Shown here piece by piece: positions 1 to 8,299 of a stretch of DNA of 33,752 nucleotides. The notes below the pieces were generated by a model. That model searched no databases and was not told the origin of the DNA. It saw only the letters and a program-made list of their open reading frames with translations. The first letter of the stretch is position 1, and each line of letters opens with the position of its first letter. The stretch comes from Chloroflexota bacterium (GTDB lineage Bacteria > Chloroflexota > Anaerolineae > Anaerolineales > Villigracilaceae): contig JACQYE010000042.1 in the NCBI GenBank assembly GCA_016208355.1, positions 1 through 33,752 of the forward strand. Reading direction: 5' to 3'. A program made the translations under genes and the position numbers.

Positions 1-1
1 G

Positions 2-115
2 AATTTTAAATCAACTAAAGATGCGTTTGATATGTCAATTGAAGAGTTCTATCAAATCTTTAGTTCCGAAACCGACAATTGTGTGGAAACGCCGCTATCG
101 CTCTGGTGGCCGTAG
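2..115 (+). CDS. C-terminal fragment of an unknown protein entering from the left edge
   Basis: An open frame runs from the first bases to a TAG at 113-115. The 37 visible residues include the stretch KDAFDMSIEEFYQIF and end in SLWWP. The composition is protein-like (acidic and aromatic residues, no low-complexity runs), but a second frame is open over almost the same bases, so the call rests on residue quality only. The DNA is clearly more AT-rich than what follows. It converges on the minus-strand lipoprotein operon, whose last stop lies 21 bases away. No function can be assigned. Confidence 0.4.
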   Translation, partial: NFKSTKDAFDMSIEEFYQIFSSETDNCVETPLSLWWP

Positions 116-136
116 GTCACACTAAAGTATCGTGGT

Positions 137-1183
137 TTACTTGCCCCGGCTCAAGTCTTGCCATACGACCAGAGCAGGTTTAGGGTCTCCATTATTATTT
201 CGGAGCGAAACACTGTCGAAAGCCGGGTGACCACCTTCGCCCAAGTCATGCGGAAAAGACCAGAGCGCAAGCGCCAGGTCCAGGCCGGATGTCAGGTCGA
301 AAAAACGGCGGATGAATTCGGCCTGCTCGTCTTCGCTGCCTCCGTAGGGCGAGTCAGGGAAGGGCGTCAGCGGCGCAGACGGCCAACCGATCTCGGTAAA
401 GGCCACCGGCTTGCCGGTGTGGGCAGCAATCTCAGCGTAGTAATCGGCCGGGACGTTGTCCGGCGATTGAAAGTCCAGGAATGGATAGGTGGTGAAAGCG
501 GCCAGATCGAGCCGGTCACCGAAGCGGGAGAGCAATCCCCATTGCGGCTGGCGTTTTTCGCTGTTTCCAAGCAGATAGCCGTTTCCCTTGAGCATTTCCA
601 GTTGGAAGACGGCGAACACCTTTGTTTGTGGGGAAACGCTTTTGACGGCGTCATACGTCTCGGCGTAGAGGGTGAGATAGTTGTCGAAGTCTGACGGGGC
701 GGCCTCGTGGTAGCGGTTGACTTCGCCTCCCAACCCAAGATAGGGCGGCTGGTATTTCTCCACGATGGCAAGGGCGGTTTGCTGGAACAGGAGGCGCTCG
801 GCGGGGTCGCTCAACTGGATGGATGCCTGCAGGCTGCCATCCGGCATATCGTTGAAGAAACCCAGGACGACGACCGGTATGAAATCATAGCGGTCGGCGA
901 GTCCATATGCGGCGCTGACCACGGACGGGATTTCACCGGCTGTTTCGGACGAATCGCTCCAGGATGTATAAACGCCCAACAGGCTGCCGGTCTCAGGGAG
1001 CGTTTCGTAGAGATTGGTCCAGTCGGCGGCGGAGGGATGGGGAAAGTTGCGCGGGATGAGTCCGGCCACCCCGAATTGAGTTCCATCAGCCGCCGGGGTT
1101 GACGCGAGGGATGGAGCGGATGCTCCACAAGCCTGTGTTGTCAGGATGAGCAGAATTCCACCAACGAGCAGACGGGTTCTCAC
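137..1183 (-). CDS. Lipoprotein with glycoside-hydrolase-like TIM barrel
   Basis: The 348-residue product has a lipoprotein signal peptide with Cys19 as the probable lipidated residue, so it should sit on the outer face of the membrane. The rest resembles a clan GH-A glycosidase barrel. A GGEVN motif places a candidate acid/base Glu at about 154, and FTEIGWPS places a candidate nucleophile Glu at about 264. The substrate cannot be read from sequence. It starts at a GTG one base after the TGA of the preceding gene, with GAGG seven bases upstream, so it is the last gene of a five-gene run. It is clearly related to the lipoprotein at 7193-8299 (shared patterns around the acid/base and a DFxNYLxLY segment). 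The barrel assignment is good; activity is inferred. Confidence 0.8.
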   Translation of the reverse strand: MRTRLLVGGILLILTTQACGASAPSLASTPAADGTQFGVAGLIPRNFPHPSAADWTNLYETLPETGSLLGVYTSWSDSSETAGEIPSVVSAAYGLADRYDFIPVVVLGFFNDMPDGSLQASIQLSDPAERLLFQQTALAIVEKYQPPYLGLGGEVNRYHEAAPSDFDNYLTLYAETYDAVKSVSPQTKVFAVFQLEMLKGNGYLLGNSEKRQPQWGLLSRFGDRLDLAAFTTYPFLDFQSPDNVPADYYAEIAAHTGKPVAFTEIGWPSAPLTPFPDSPYGGSEDEQAEFIRRFFDLTSGLDLALALWSFPHDLGEGGHPAFDSVSLRNNNGDPKPALVVWQDLSRGK

Positions 1184-1184
1184 C

Positions 1185-2153
1185 TCATGGCCTCGTTGTC
1201 ATGTAAATATCCGCTTCCAGCATGGTGCTCAAATCTTCCGAAAAGTAATGATGAACAAAATACAGCGTCTTCCCGTCGCTACTCAGGGTGGGTTCCCCGG
1301 CGAAGGTGGAGATGATCTCCTCGGCTGCACCCCATGACCCGTCCGGCTGGCGCAAGGATTGGAAAATGGCCGGACCGGGGCGTCCCTTCGTGCTTTGCCC
1401 TAGATACCACAATTCTTGCATATCTGGACTGATGTAAGGCCAGCCCTCGCCCGCGGCGGTGTTGACCAGCGGGCCGAGGTTCGTCGGCTCGCCCCAGCCG
1501 TCGGGGGTCATCTGCGAGACCCAGATATCCAGGTCGCCGTACCCCCCGGGGCGCGCGGAGTGGAAATACAATTCCTGTCCGTCGGCGGTGATATGCAGTT
1601 CGCCCACCTCGTACTGGCTTTGCTTGAGTTCATCGCCGGCGTAGCGCCAGTTTTGCCACAAGCCATCCTGCAACTCCGCGCCGAACCACTGGATGCCGGT
1701 ATAGCCTGAGCGGGCAGTGCAGAAATACATCAGGTTACCGGACACGAACTCGCAGCCGTCGAGGGCAAGTTCACCGGGATCGGACAACCAGACGCGCTCC
1801 GGCTCGCTCCAGGTCTCCCCACTTCGGCGCGTGACCCAGATTCCGGTCACACCATCGAAGAGTTGTTCCTCGACTGGGATGCTGACATCCGGTGTAAAAA
1901 AGAAATACAAAGTTTGGCCATCGGGCAGGATGAACGGGCCGTCCTCCCCGCCGGAGGTGTTGACCGGATAGGGGAGTGGCACGGGCTGGCTCCAGCCGTC
2001 TACGGCAGTGGGGGGCCAGAAGTCAACTTCCGGGGTGTATTTTATCTCCGGGAGCAGGGAATACCTGTCCACTGGGGCCGGAGTGGGGGTTGCGTCCCCG
2101 CAGGCGATTGTGACCAGGATGAGGGTCAAGAGGGGGAAAATGATGCGTTTCAT
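1185..2153 (-). CDS. Lipoprotein with PD40/TolB-like beta-propeller
   Basis: The 322-residue product starts at an ATG whose first base overlaps the upstream stop (ATGA). The signal peptide ends in LVTIAC, making Cys18 the lipid anchor. The body carries repeated WD40-like/PD40 blades, for example ILPDGQTLYF, ITADGQELYFHSARPGG, ISPDMQELWYLG and LSSDGKTLYFVHHY, the pattern found in TolB-type propellers. Such propellers usually bind proteins or glycans rather than catalyse reactions. An upstream in-frame extension exists but would overlap the previous gene by about 170 bases and lacks a signal peptide at its start, so it was rejected. It probably acts at the cell surface beside the glycosidase-like partners encoded on either side. 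Confidence 0.85.
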   Translation of the reverse strand: MKRIIFPLLTLILVTIACGDATPTPAPVDRYSLLPEIKYTPEVDFWPPTAVDGWSQPVPLPYPVNTSGGEDGPFILPDGQTLYFFFTPDVSIPVEEQLFDGVTGIWVTRRSGETWSEPERVWLSDPGELALDGCEFVSGNLMYFCTARSGYTGIQWFGAELQDGLWQNWRYAGDELKQSQYEVGELHITADGQELYFHSARPGGYGDLDIWVSQMTPDGWGEPTNLGPLVNTAAGEGWPYISPDMQELWYLGQSTKGRPGPAIFQSLRQPDGSWGAAEEIISTFAGEPTLSSDGKTLYFVHHYFSEDLSTMLEADIYMTTRP

Positions 2154-3682
2154 GGTGTGTAATACTCCTGTGCTTCCTGTACCCAGGCGTCCCAGGCTGG
2201 TTTGGCTGACCCGTCTGAGTCGCGCAGGCCAAAGTAACAGATGAATGTGACGAATGCCTCCAGGGAGGCAGGATCGGGCTGGGTGCCAGGCTCGAAGAAG
2301 GTGAGCGCCAATTCCTGGCAAGCCTCGGGCAGAGAGTCGTGCATGTCGAACCAGGAAAGGAAAATCACCTGGTTGCGACGGGCGTCGAGAGCGGTAAAGA
2401 CCTGGCGTACGTATTCGGCCTGGTCTGCCTCCGAGCCGCCCAGTACCTCCGCAGTGCTCCAGCCTGTCTCGACGATTGCGACGGGCGTATCTCCTGCCAG
2501 GGCAATCATGCGGTCAAGGTATTCACCGACCAGGGCGGGGTCACGGGTGAAGTGAAAACCCTGGTCGTAAAGATACAGCGTGTAGGCAATGAAGTCGCCC
2601 CGGTTGAGTGTTTGGATGATATCGATTGTTCCTTGCGTTTCGGCATCGTGATAAGCGAAAACGATGCCCACCGGCAGGTCTGGATGGGTGGTATGGATGG
2701 CGGCCCGCGTCTGGTCAAAAGCGGTTGCATAAGCCGGTATCTCGTCGCGGTGGGTGGCGAAATAGTCGTTGACTTCGTTGCCAATGGAAAGATACTGGAT
2801 GCGTCCAGCGTAGCGGTCAGCGAGGGCAGTGAGGAAGTCCGTCAGGCGGGCGGTGAACCGCGGATCGTCGAAAGATGCTCCAGCAAGGTCGGGAGGCACA
2901 CGGCCGATGACGGTCGTGTGGATTACGTTCACGACCAACGAAACTTGAAAGCCTTCAAGGTAATGCGCCTCGAAAATGTAATCGGGGGTTCTCCAGTCGT
3001 ATATGCCGGGCGATTTCTCCACGTCGCCCCACTGGAGGTAGTAATGCGAGACCTGCACCCCGTTGTCACGCGCCAGCGCCAGGGACTGCTGGTAAATTCC
3101 CAGGTCGAACTCCCCGGTTGGCCCGGCGGGCGGCAGGATGACCATTCCCAGCGCGCCGCCGGTCAGCGTGGGATAGCGGTCCTGCGGATCACAGCGGGCA
3201 GACTCGAGCGATTGGTCAAAAGTTATGGCATACTCATCAAAGGATTGTTCCAGCGTTCCGCCGGTGATTTCGTATGTCTGAGCGTTGCAGTACAGCAAAT
3301 GCGTACGCAAGCGCATGACATTCAGGCCGTCGTTAATGGTCAATTCCAACCAGGCCTGCTCTGCCTCCACCTGCTCGTTGAGCAGGTCTGCCTGGGTGTT
3401 ACTTTCTGCCCAGGTGCGGACATTCTCGGCGACCAGGCGCGGGGTCAGCGGCCAGGGTTTGATCCAGATTGTCGCCACGCCGTCGCCGAGGTTGTAAATG
3501 ACCTGCTGGTCGGAGGATTGCGTCTCGTCCCAGCCGGGCATATCCACGCTGAAATCAGACTCAGTGAATGTCTGCCAATCCTGACTCTGGCCGGGGGAGG
3601 CTGGCGACCTGCCGCAGGCCAGTGTGACGCTGACGAGAATTAGAAGCAGCGGAACCATGCGCGAGGGCAGCTTCTCTTTCAT
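2150..3682 (-). CDS. Two-domain lipoprotein with glycosidase-like TIM barrel
   Basis: The 510-residue product has a lipoprotein signal (Cys23). Residues about 35-165 form an N-terminal beta-rich domain containing two cysteines (about 132 and 164). From about 178 there is a clan GH-A-like barrel. The strand motif YYLQWGDVEKSPGIYDW, an IGNEVN acid/base motif (Glu about 303) and a VETGWST nucleophile motif (Glu about 405) are all present in the expected order, so it may be catalytically competent. It starts at an ATG overlapping the upstream TGA by four bases and ends overlapping the next ATG by four, pointing to translational coupling. The target linkage is unknown. Confidence 0.82.
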   Translation of the reverse strand: MKEKLPSRMVPLLLILVSVTLACGRSPASPGQSQDWQTFTESDFSVDMPGWDETQSSDQQVIYNLGDGVATIWIKPWPLTPRLVAENVRTWAESNTQADLLNEQVEAEQAWLELTINDGLNVMRLRTHLLYCNAQTYEITGGTLEQSFDEYAITFDQSLESARCDPQDRYPTLTGGALGMVILPPAGPTGEFDLGIYQQSLALARDNGVQVSHYYLQWGDVEKSPGIYDWRTPDYIFEAHYLEGFQVSLVVNVIHTTVIGRVPPDLAGASFDDPRFTARLTDFLTALADRYAGRIQYLSIGNEVNDYFATHRDEIPAYATAFDQTRAAIHTTHPDLPVGIVFAYHDAETQGTIDIIQTLNRGDFIAYTLYLYDQGFHFTRDPALVGEYLDRMIALAGDTPVAIVETGWSTAEVLGGSEADQAEYVRQVFTALDARRNQVIFLSWFDMHDSLPEACQELALTFFEPGTQPDPASLEAFVTFICYFGLRDSDGSAKPAWDAWVQEAQEYYTP

Positions 3683-4908
3683 GGGGTGGGGAAGCCTCCT
3701 GTGAGTGCATCGGCCTTGATAAGCAGGACATCATTTTGGGGCTCTTGCGCGTATTTGATCTCTCCGGCCAGGTAGATAAAGCGACCCTGCGTGACGATGC
3801 CATGCACGAGTTCTTCGTCTGCGCCGCCCCAGGTGGAGGTGCGCAGCAATTCCCCAGCGGGGCTGTAGAACAAGAATACGAGGTCGGCCGGTGCGCCATC
3901 CGGGATGCGCTGGTTCGCGGCGACGATGATCTCCCCTGCGTCATTCACAGCGGCGGTGCGGGAGACGTATTCTCCTACATTTTCTCCCCAGTGACGGTCC
4001 CAAAGGAGATGCAAGTCGAAGTCAAGTTTCAGGAGCAACAACTGGTTGCCTTCCCCGGCGATGTAATCCATGCCCGTTACATACAAGGACTCGCCGTCGC
4101 TGGTCATGCCCAGGCCGTCGGAGGCGACGCCTCCGTCATACGTGTAATGTTGCAGATACTCGCCAGTGTCTTTGGAGAACCGGGCCACGTAAGCCTGTCC
4201 GCCGAAAAACATATTGTCAGCATCGAGTTTCCCGGAGACATAGATGCTGTCTGAGGTGATGACCATTTGACCGTCGCAAGAATCGAATCCGGTGGTTCCC
4301 CAGACACTTTCCCAGATTTTATTTCCCTGCCGGTCAAGTTTCAAAACGGCGATATCGTAGTTATCGCCTTCGCTGGTGGACCAGCCGGAGACATAAATGG
4401 CATCCTCTTCCACCACCAGGCCGTCTGCCTCCTCGTAACCAAAACCCTGCCCCCAGGTAAATTCCCAGAGAATCTGACCGGACTCCGTGTCCAAGCCCAG
4501 GACGGCCATATCCGCTTCGGTCAGGCCGGCATCGGTGTGGGTCAGGCCGGCGATATAAACGAAGGGTTCATCCACTGCAGCGATAAAGGCTTTTTCCTGG
4601 AACTGGCCGCCCCATTCAGTACGCCAGAGTTGGGTTCCATCCGGCGAGAATTTGTAGATTGCCATGTCCGTGAACCACTGGTCGGTCTTTTGTTCGTACG
4701 CAGCCAGATAAATATTGCCCTGGGTATCGACATCCACGCCCCAGGCCTGGTCGGATTTTGAGTCGCCGCGAATCAAGTACCAGAGTTCAGATGGATTGAC
4801 GGTGGCAGCAGGTGCGTTGGTAACCGTGGGCGTGACCGGCGCGGGTGTTCCGCAGGCGAGGATGGAAAGAACCAGAACGAACAAGGGGACCAAGATTTTT
4901 TTGTTCAA
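3679..4908 (-). CDS. Lipoprotein with SBBP/PQQ-like beta-propeller
   Basis: The 409-residue product starts at TTG, inside a TTGA overlap with the upstream stop and with GAGG seven bases before it. The signal peptide ends LSILAC (Cys19). The mature part repeats a blade pattern of the type GVDVDTQGNIYLAAY, DMAVLGLDTESGQILWEFTWG and DIAVLKLDRQGNKIWESVWG. This is characteristic of SBBP/PQQ-like propellers in secreted bacterial proteins. No catalytic residues stand out, so a binding or scaffold role is more likely than an enzymatic one. It is the second gene of the five-lipoprotein run. Confidence 0.83.
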   Translation of the reverse strand: MNKKILVPLFVLVLSILACGTPAPVTPTVTNAPAATVNPSELWYLIRGDSKSDQAWGVDVDTQGNIYLAAYEQKTDQWFTDMAIYKFSPDGTQLWRTEWGGQFQEKAFIAAVDEPFVYIAGLTHTDAGLTEADMAVLGLDTESGQILWEFTWGQGFGYEEADGLVVEEDAIYVSGWSTSEGDNYDIAVLKLDRQGNKIWESVWGTTGFDSCDGQMVITSDSIYVSGKLDADNMFFGGQAYVARFSKDTGEYLQHYTYDGGVASDGLGMTSDGESLYVTGMDYIAGEGNQLLLLKLDFDLHLLWDRHWGENVGEYVSRTAAVNDAGEIIVAANQRIPDGAPADLVFLFYSPAGELLRTSTWGGADEELVHGIVTQGRFIYLAGEIKYAQEPQNDVLLIKADALTGGFPTP

Positions 4909-6530
4909 GGGGTTACCTCAATGAATACAGGTGTTGCGCCCAGATAGAAGGTCAGGGAATCACCGACCACCTGCAGGGTTTGTGTTTCTGGCGCGGATTG
5001 GCCAATCGCTGTCGGAGTGAAGGTCAGCAGGGCAGAGGTAAAATCGAATGGCAGGTTGACGGTCACGGTGGGAGGAGTCTCGCCGGGTAGGTAGAGGGCA
5101 TAGTCATCGTACCACAGCACCCAGACCGGACCGGGAGGCGTCTCGAAGCGATAAGCCCAGACCCCTTCTCCCAGGTTAAGTTTTTCGACGGTTGTAAATT
5201 GGCCGATCTTTTCAGTGACAAGCGCCAGGGCATAATATGCTGGTCGCAGGTCGCCGACGCGGCGCGCCTTGCTCCAGTCTTGACCGGTGAATGGAATTTC
5301 TCCACCGGGCTTTTCGGCAGTGATCGTGGTATCAGTTATGCCAAAAAACATGGCTGCTCCGACCGCGGGGACTGCTGCCCGGTCAATTGAGGCGATGCGC
5401 GTTTTCCAATCTTCCAGGTTGCCGATATTGATGCCGCGCAGTCCATCGCCGGCAGAGACGACAATCTTCCGCACCAGGCTGCGGGCAATTTCAGCGTAGA
5501 GCCAGGCTTGGGATTCAGCGTGATTTTCATCGTTGGGGTCGGCCACCGAGGTAAGCGCCGCGACAACGGCATCGCGCGTCTCTAGTGTGGCAGGGGCAAA
5601 AGGCGTAGGCGGAACAAATCCACCAAACCCGACCAGCCCGGACATGGGAAAGGCATCGCCAATCCAGATGGGCTTTTCGCCGCAACCGTTGGTTTCAAGT
5701 TCATCCCGAATCCATTGGGCGGTGAGTGGGATTTCGGTGTAGTTGCCAAGGGAATGAAAATCCACGATATCATAGGCATCGCAGGCAGCCAGAATGGTGC
5801 GAATATCGGACACGCTTTTGCGCATGTAATCAATTTCCACAGACAACCGCTGTTCGATCTCCTCCGGCGAGGGGTTGCCATCGAAAATATCCAACATGAG
5901 CAGGGCCACCAACAGGACATTCGCCTCCGAGTCGGCAGCCTTGACTGCTGTATATGAGATACGCAGGAGGCGGACATATTCCTCCGCAGTACCCGGCCAG
6001 AAGCCGGTAAACTCGCGCTCGATGCCGTACTCATGGATGGGGTAAAGTAAACCCAGCATATCATCTGTACCGTCTAGGTCATATCGTTCGACCAGGGCAG
6101 TGACGTATGCGGCGTATTCGTCGAGATATTGTTCTTGGGGGAAAGTGTCTCCCTCATTGCCAAGCGCCGGCGGGTCGGAGGAGGCCCAGGGCGAGTGCGC
6201 AGCGGTATTCATCTGCAGGCCTGTAAACCCAGCCTGCTGATATTCCTGTACCAGCGCGTCGAGTGGCCCCCATTCATAGCGACCCGGCTCAGGCTCGATA
6301 TTACCCCAGAGGGCAAAAGCATCCTGCAATTTTGAATAAGTTACCCCGGCATCCGCGTAAGCCTGGGCGACTCCCAGGATGCCATATTCCACCGAGATTG
6401 CGAAACTGGGGTTGGCGATCGGCAAATCTGCGGGCGGCGAATCGGGGGCCGGGGAGGCCAACGGTGTGGGAGCTCCACACGCCAGCATAGCAAGGATGAG
6501 GGTCAAAAGGGGTGGGAATAGTCGTTTCAT
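4905..6530 (-). CDS. Lipoprotein with GH42-like barrel and altered nucleophile position
   Basis: The 541-residue product has lipobox Cys18. The start ATG at 6530 has a strong GGAGGTG ribosome site, and an in-frame ATG ten codons further upstream lacks one. A barrel of clan GH-A type covers about 45-400. The opening region reads like a beta-galactosidase-family entry (FALWGNIEPEPGRYEW), and the acid/base region reads YPIHEYGIERE (Glu167). Where related enzymes have a nucleophile Glu after the KPIWI strand, this protein has KPIWIGDAFP (Asp292). The C-terminal 150 residues look like a beta-sandwich. It is the first gene of the five-gene run, 25 bases downstream of an inverted repeat. It may bind rather than cleave glycans. 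Confidence 0.8.
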   Translation of the reverse strand: MKRLFPPLLTLILAMLACGAPTPLASPAPDSPPADLPIANPSFAISVEYGILGVAQAYADAGVTYSKLQDAFALWGNIEPEPGRYEWGPLDALVQEYQQAGFTGLQMNTAAHSPWASSDPPALGNEGDTFPQEQYLDEYAAYVTALVERYDLDGTDDMLGLLYPIHEYGIEREFTGFWPGTAEEYVRLLRISYTAVKAADSEANVLLVALLMLDIFDGNPSPEEIEQRLSVEIDYMRKSVSDIRTILAACDAYDIVDFHSLGNYTEIPLTAQWIRDELETNGCGEKPIWIGDAFPMSGLVGFGGFVPPTPFAPATLETRDAVVAALTSVADPNDENHAESQAWLYAEIARSLVRKIVVSAGDGLRGINIGNLEDWKTRIASIDRAAVPAVGAAMFFGITDTTITAEKPGGEIPFTGQDWSKARRVGDLRPAYYALALVTEKIGQFTTVEKLNLGEGVWAYRFETPPGPVWVLWYDDYALYLPGETPPTVTVNLPFDFTSALLTFTPTAIGQSAPETQTLQVVGDSLTFYLGATPVFIEVTP

Positions 6531-6555
6531 GGGCACCTCCGTGGTCACTAAAGAT

Positions 6556-6597
6556 AACACCGGCTATCCAGTGGGGCGACGATGGATAACCGGTGTT
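6556..6597. repeat. Inverted repeat, 15-base arms, terminator or operator candidate
   Basis: The arms 6556-6570 and 6583-6597 are reverse complements except for one position, with a 12-base spacer. On the minus strand the element starts 17 bases after the stop of the membrane-protein gene and ends 25 bases before the start of the five-lipoprotein run. No good U-tract follows the stem on that strand. A near copy stands at 9408-9447. Confidence 0.7.
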
Positions 6598-6613
6598 GGG
6601 AGGACTGGGAGGC

Positions 6614-7117
6614 TTATGCTTCCTTTTGTGGGGCGGGTTTGCGCTGGAAGAGCGCCAGGACTGTTGCGCCCAGCCCCGCACAGAGCACAAAGGGCGTGAA
6701 GATATACCAGCCAATGTACGGGGTGAGGCAGGCCAGTACCAACAGGAGTCCGCCGCGCAGATCGCTCAGGAAAGGATTCTTGGCTTCCCCGATGCGTTCG
6801 CCGAGCAAAGAGGCCAGGGCTGCCAGCCCATTCAGGGCGAAGATTTCCAGTGCCACAGCTATCAGAAGGGCCAGGAAAGCAAGAATGCCGGCTAGCAGAC
6901 TGCCAACCTGCCGCCCAAGCCAGAACAAGATGAAGCCGAGGGCGCCGAAGAACAGCAGGTATACCAACCCCAGAAGGAAGGCCTTGCTGAGAGAACCTGC
7001 TAATTTCAGGCGGGCTCTATCCACGGCGGTGGGTAACAGCAGATGCAGAGCGGCCAGCATGGAGATGAGCGAGACTCCACCGACCAGAACGAACAATACC
7101 AGACCGAGCATTTCCAT
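6614..7117 (-). CDS. Small polytopic membrane protein, unknown function
   Basis: The 167-residue protein has about four hydrophobic segments (roughly 4-26, 45-66, 70-97 and 120-155), a positively charged loop between the first two, and a short charged C-terminal tail ending QRKPAPQKEA. It starts at an ATG with AAAGGAG upstream. No family could be named confidently from sequence alone. It lies between the sigma/anti-sigma/lipoprotein genes and the five-lipoprotein run, all on the same strand. A role in the inner membrane part of the same system is an inference from position. Confidence 0.75.
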   Translation of the reverse strand: MEMLGLVLFVLVGGVSLISMLAALHLLLPTAVDRARLKLAGSLSKAFLLGLVYLLFFGALGFILFWLGRQVGSLLAGILAFLALLIAVALEIFALNGLAALASLLGERIGEAKNPFLSDLRGGLLLVLACLTPYIGWYIFTPFVLCAGLGATVLALFQRKPAPQKEA

Positions 7118-7148
7118 AGGTTTCTCCTTTGAACCAAGAGTTTTTTAT

Positions 7149-7162
7149 CGAGTGGCCACTCG
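7149..7162. promoter_or_regulatory. Perfect 14-base palindrome in intergenic gap
   Basis: CGAGTGGCCACTCG is exactly self-complementary. It sits in the 75-base gap between the stop of the lipoprotein gene at 7193 and the start of the membrane-protein gene at 7117. It could form a 5-bp stem with a GGCC loop or be a dimeric protein site. No U-tract follows it on the minus strand, so a simple terminator is unlikely. Confidence 0.4.
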
Positions 7163-7192
7163 TAATACAAAAGTGTACAAGCTTTAGTCCGC

Positions 7193-8299
7193 TTACTTGC
7201 GGAACGAATCCCAAACTTCCAGCGCCGGTTTCGGGGTGCGGTCAGACTCGGTCAGGCCGACCGTGGTAAACATGCCCAGGGTTTCGAGATCATCACTCTG
7301 TCCCTTCTGTTCGAGGAAGGCGCGGTACGAATCAAGGTTGATATCGTTGATGAGCAGGTAGATCCAGAAGGCGAGGCGGTCGCCGCCAATTTGGGTGTGG
7401 ATGGCATTCAGGTAGTCCACTTGCGACTGCAAATCGCCCGGGAAGGAGCCGACCGGTTCGGAGGTGTACCCGCCCTCCGCTACAGCCAGCGGTTTCGAGG
7501 TCCGCGTGAGAAGCGGGGAATAATAGTCATCCGGGATATCGGCGCCGGATTGGAACATGAAATAGGGGTATGAAGAAATAACCCACAGGTCCAGGTTTGG
7601 CTCGAACTGCTCCACCTGATCCCAATTCACATCGTACGGTTCACCGTGGGCCACGCTTGGCATCAGGTTGTTGAGTTCCTCCCACTGGAAGGTGACGAAA
7701 ACCTGCGTCTCAGGGGCTTCGGCCTTGACCAGCGCGTAGACTTCGTTGTATAGACTCAGATAGTTAGGGAAATCATCGGGGTGGGTATCGTTGTACGTAT
7801 TGATTTCAGAGGCCAGCCCCAGATACTGCGGGTGGAATTCGTGCAGGATGCGCAGGGTGAAATTACGAAATGCAGCGCGCACGTCCGGGTTGGCAAAACT
7901 GGCTTCCCAGTCTTCAGGCAAACCCTGGAACTCGCGTCGATTCAGGCCATTGAGCGGATCCACCACAAAGATGACCTCCAGCCCGTTTTGGCGCGCCAGG
8001 ATGTATTGGTTGCGGATATCGGTAATGGCCTGGCTCTCGCCTTCGGTGTTCTCTACAAATTGTTCCCAGGGGATGTTCTGTTGCAGCAGGACCACATCCC
8101 CATGCTGGCCGATGGCAGCGTACGTGTCTATGATGCTCTGGGTACTTGCTTCGGGCGGGGAGGGGAAGAATCCATAAAGGGTGCGGCCCAAGTCGAAGGG
8201 AGAACTTTCCAATGTTGGGAGAGACACGGGCGTACCGGTCCCACAGGCCAGGGTGACCAGCCCTAGAACGAACAGCGCTGCGGTGAATTTTCGGCTCAT
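7193..8299 (-). CDS. Lipoprotein with glycoside-hydrolase-like TIM barrel, coupled to anti-sigma gene
   Basis: The 368-residue product has a signal peptide ending LVTLAC (Cys19). The barrel carries a candidate acid/base Glu at about 165 in LASEIN and a candidate nucleophile Glu at about 275 in VAEGGYTS. It is a paralogue of the lipoprotein at 137-1183, with collinear motifs and similar length. Its ATG overlaps the stop of the anti-sigma gene by four bases (ATGA), which ties its production to the sigma/anti-sigma pair. This suggests it is the primary effector or sensor of the ECF unit. Substrate unknown. Confidence 0.82.
   Translation of the reverse strand: MSRKFTAALFVLGLVTLACGTGTPVSLPTLESSPFDLGRTLYGFFPSPPEASTQSIIDTYAAIGQHGDVVLLQQNIPWEQFVENTEGESQAITDIRNQYILARQNGLEVIFVVDPLNGLNRREFQGLPEDWEASFANPDVRAAFRNFTLRILHEFHPQYLGLASEINTYNDTHPDDFPNYLSLYNEVYALVKAEAPETQVFVTFQWEELNNLMPSVAHGEPYDVNWDQVEQFEPNLDLWVISSYPYFMFQSGADIPDDYYSPLLTRTSKPLAVAEGGYTSEPVGSFPGDLQSQVDYLNAIHTQIGGDRLAFWIYLLINDINLDSYRAFLEQKGQSDDLETLGMFTTVGLTESDRTPKPALEVWDSFRK

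Noticed and set aside
2339-3643. Long open frame on the plus strand opposite the two-domain lipoprotein gene
   Set aside because: It mirrors the codon pattern of the minus-strand lipoprotein, has no recognisable motifs, and the minus-strand gene has a signal peptide and catalytic motifs.
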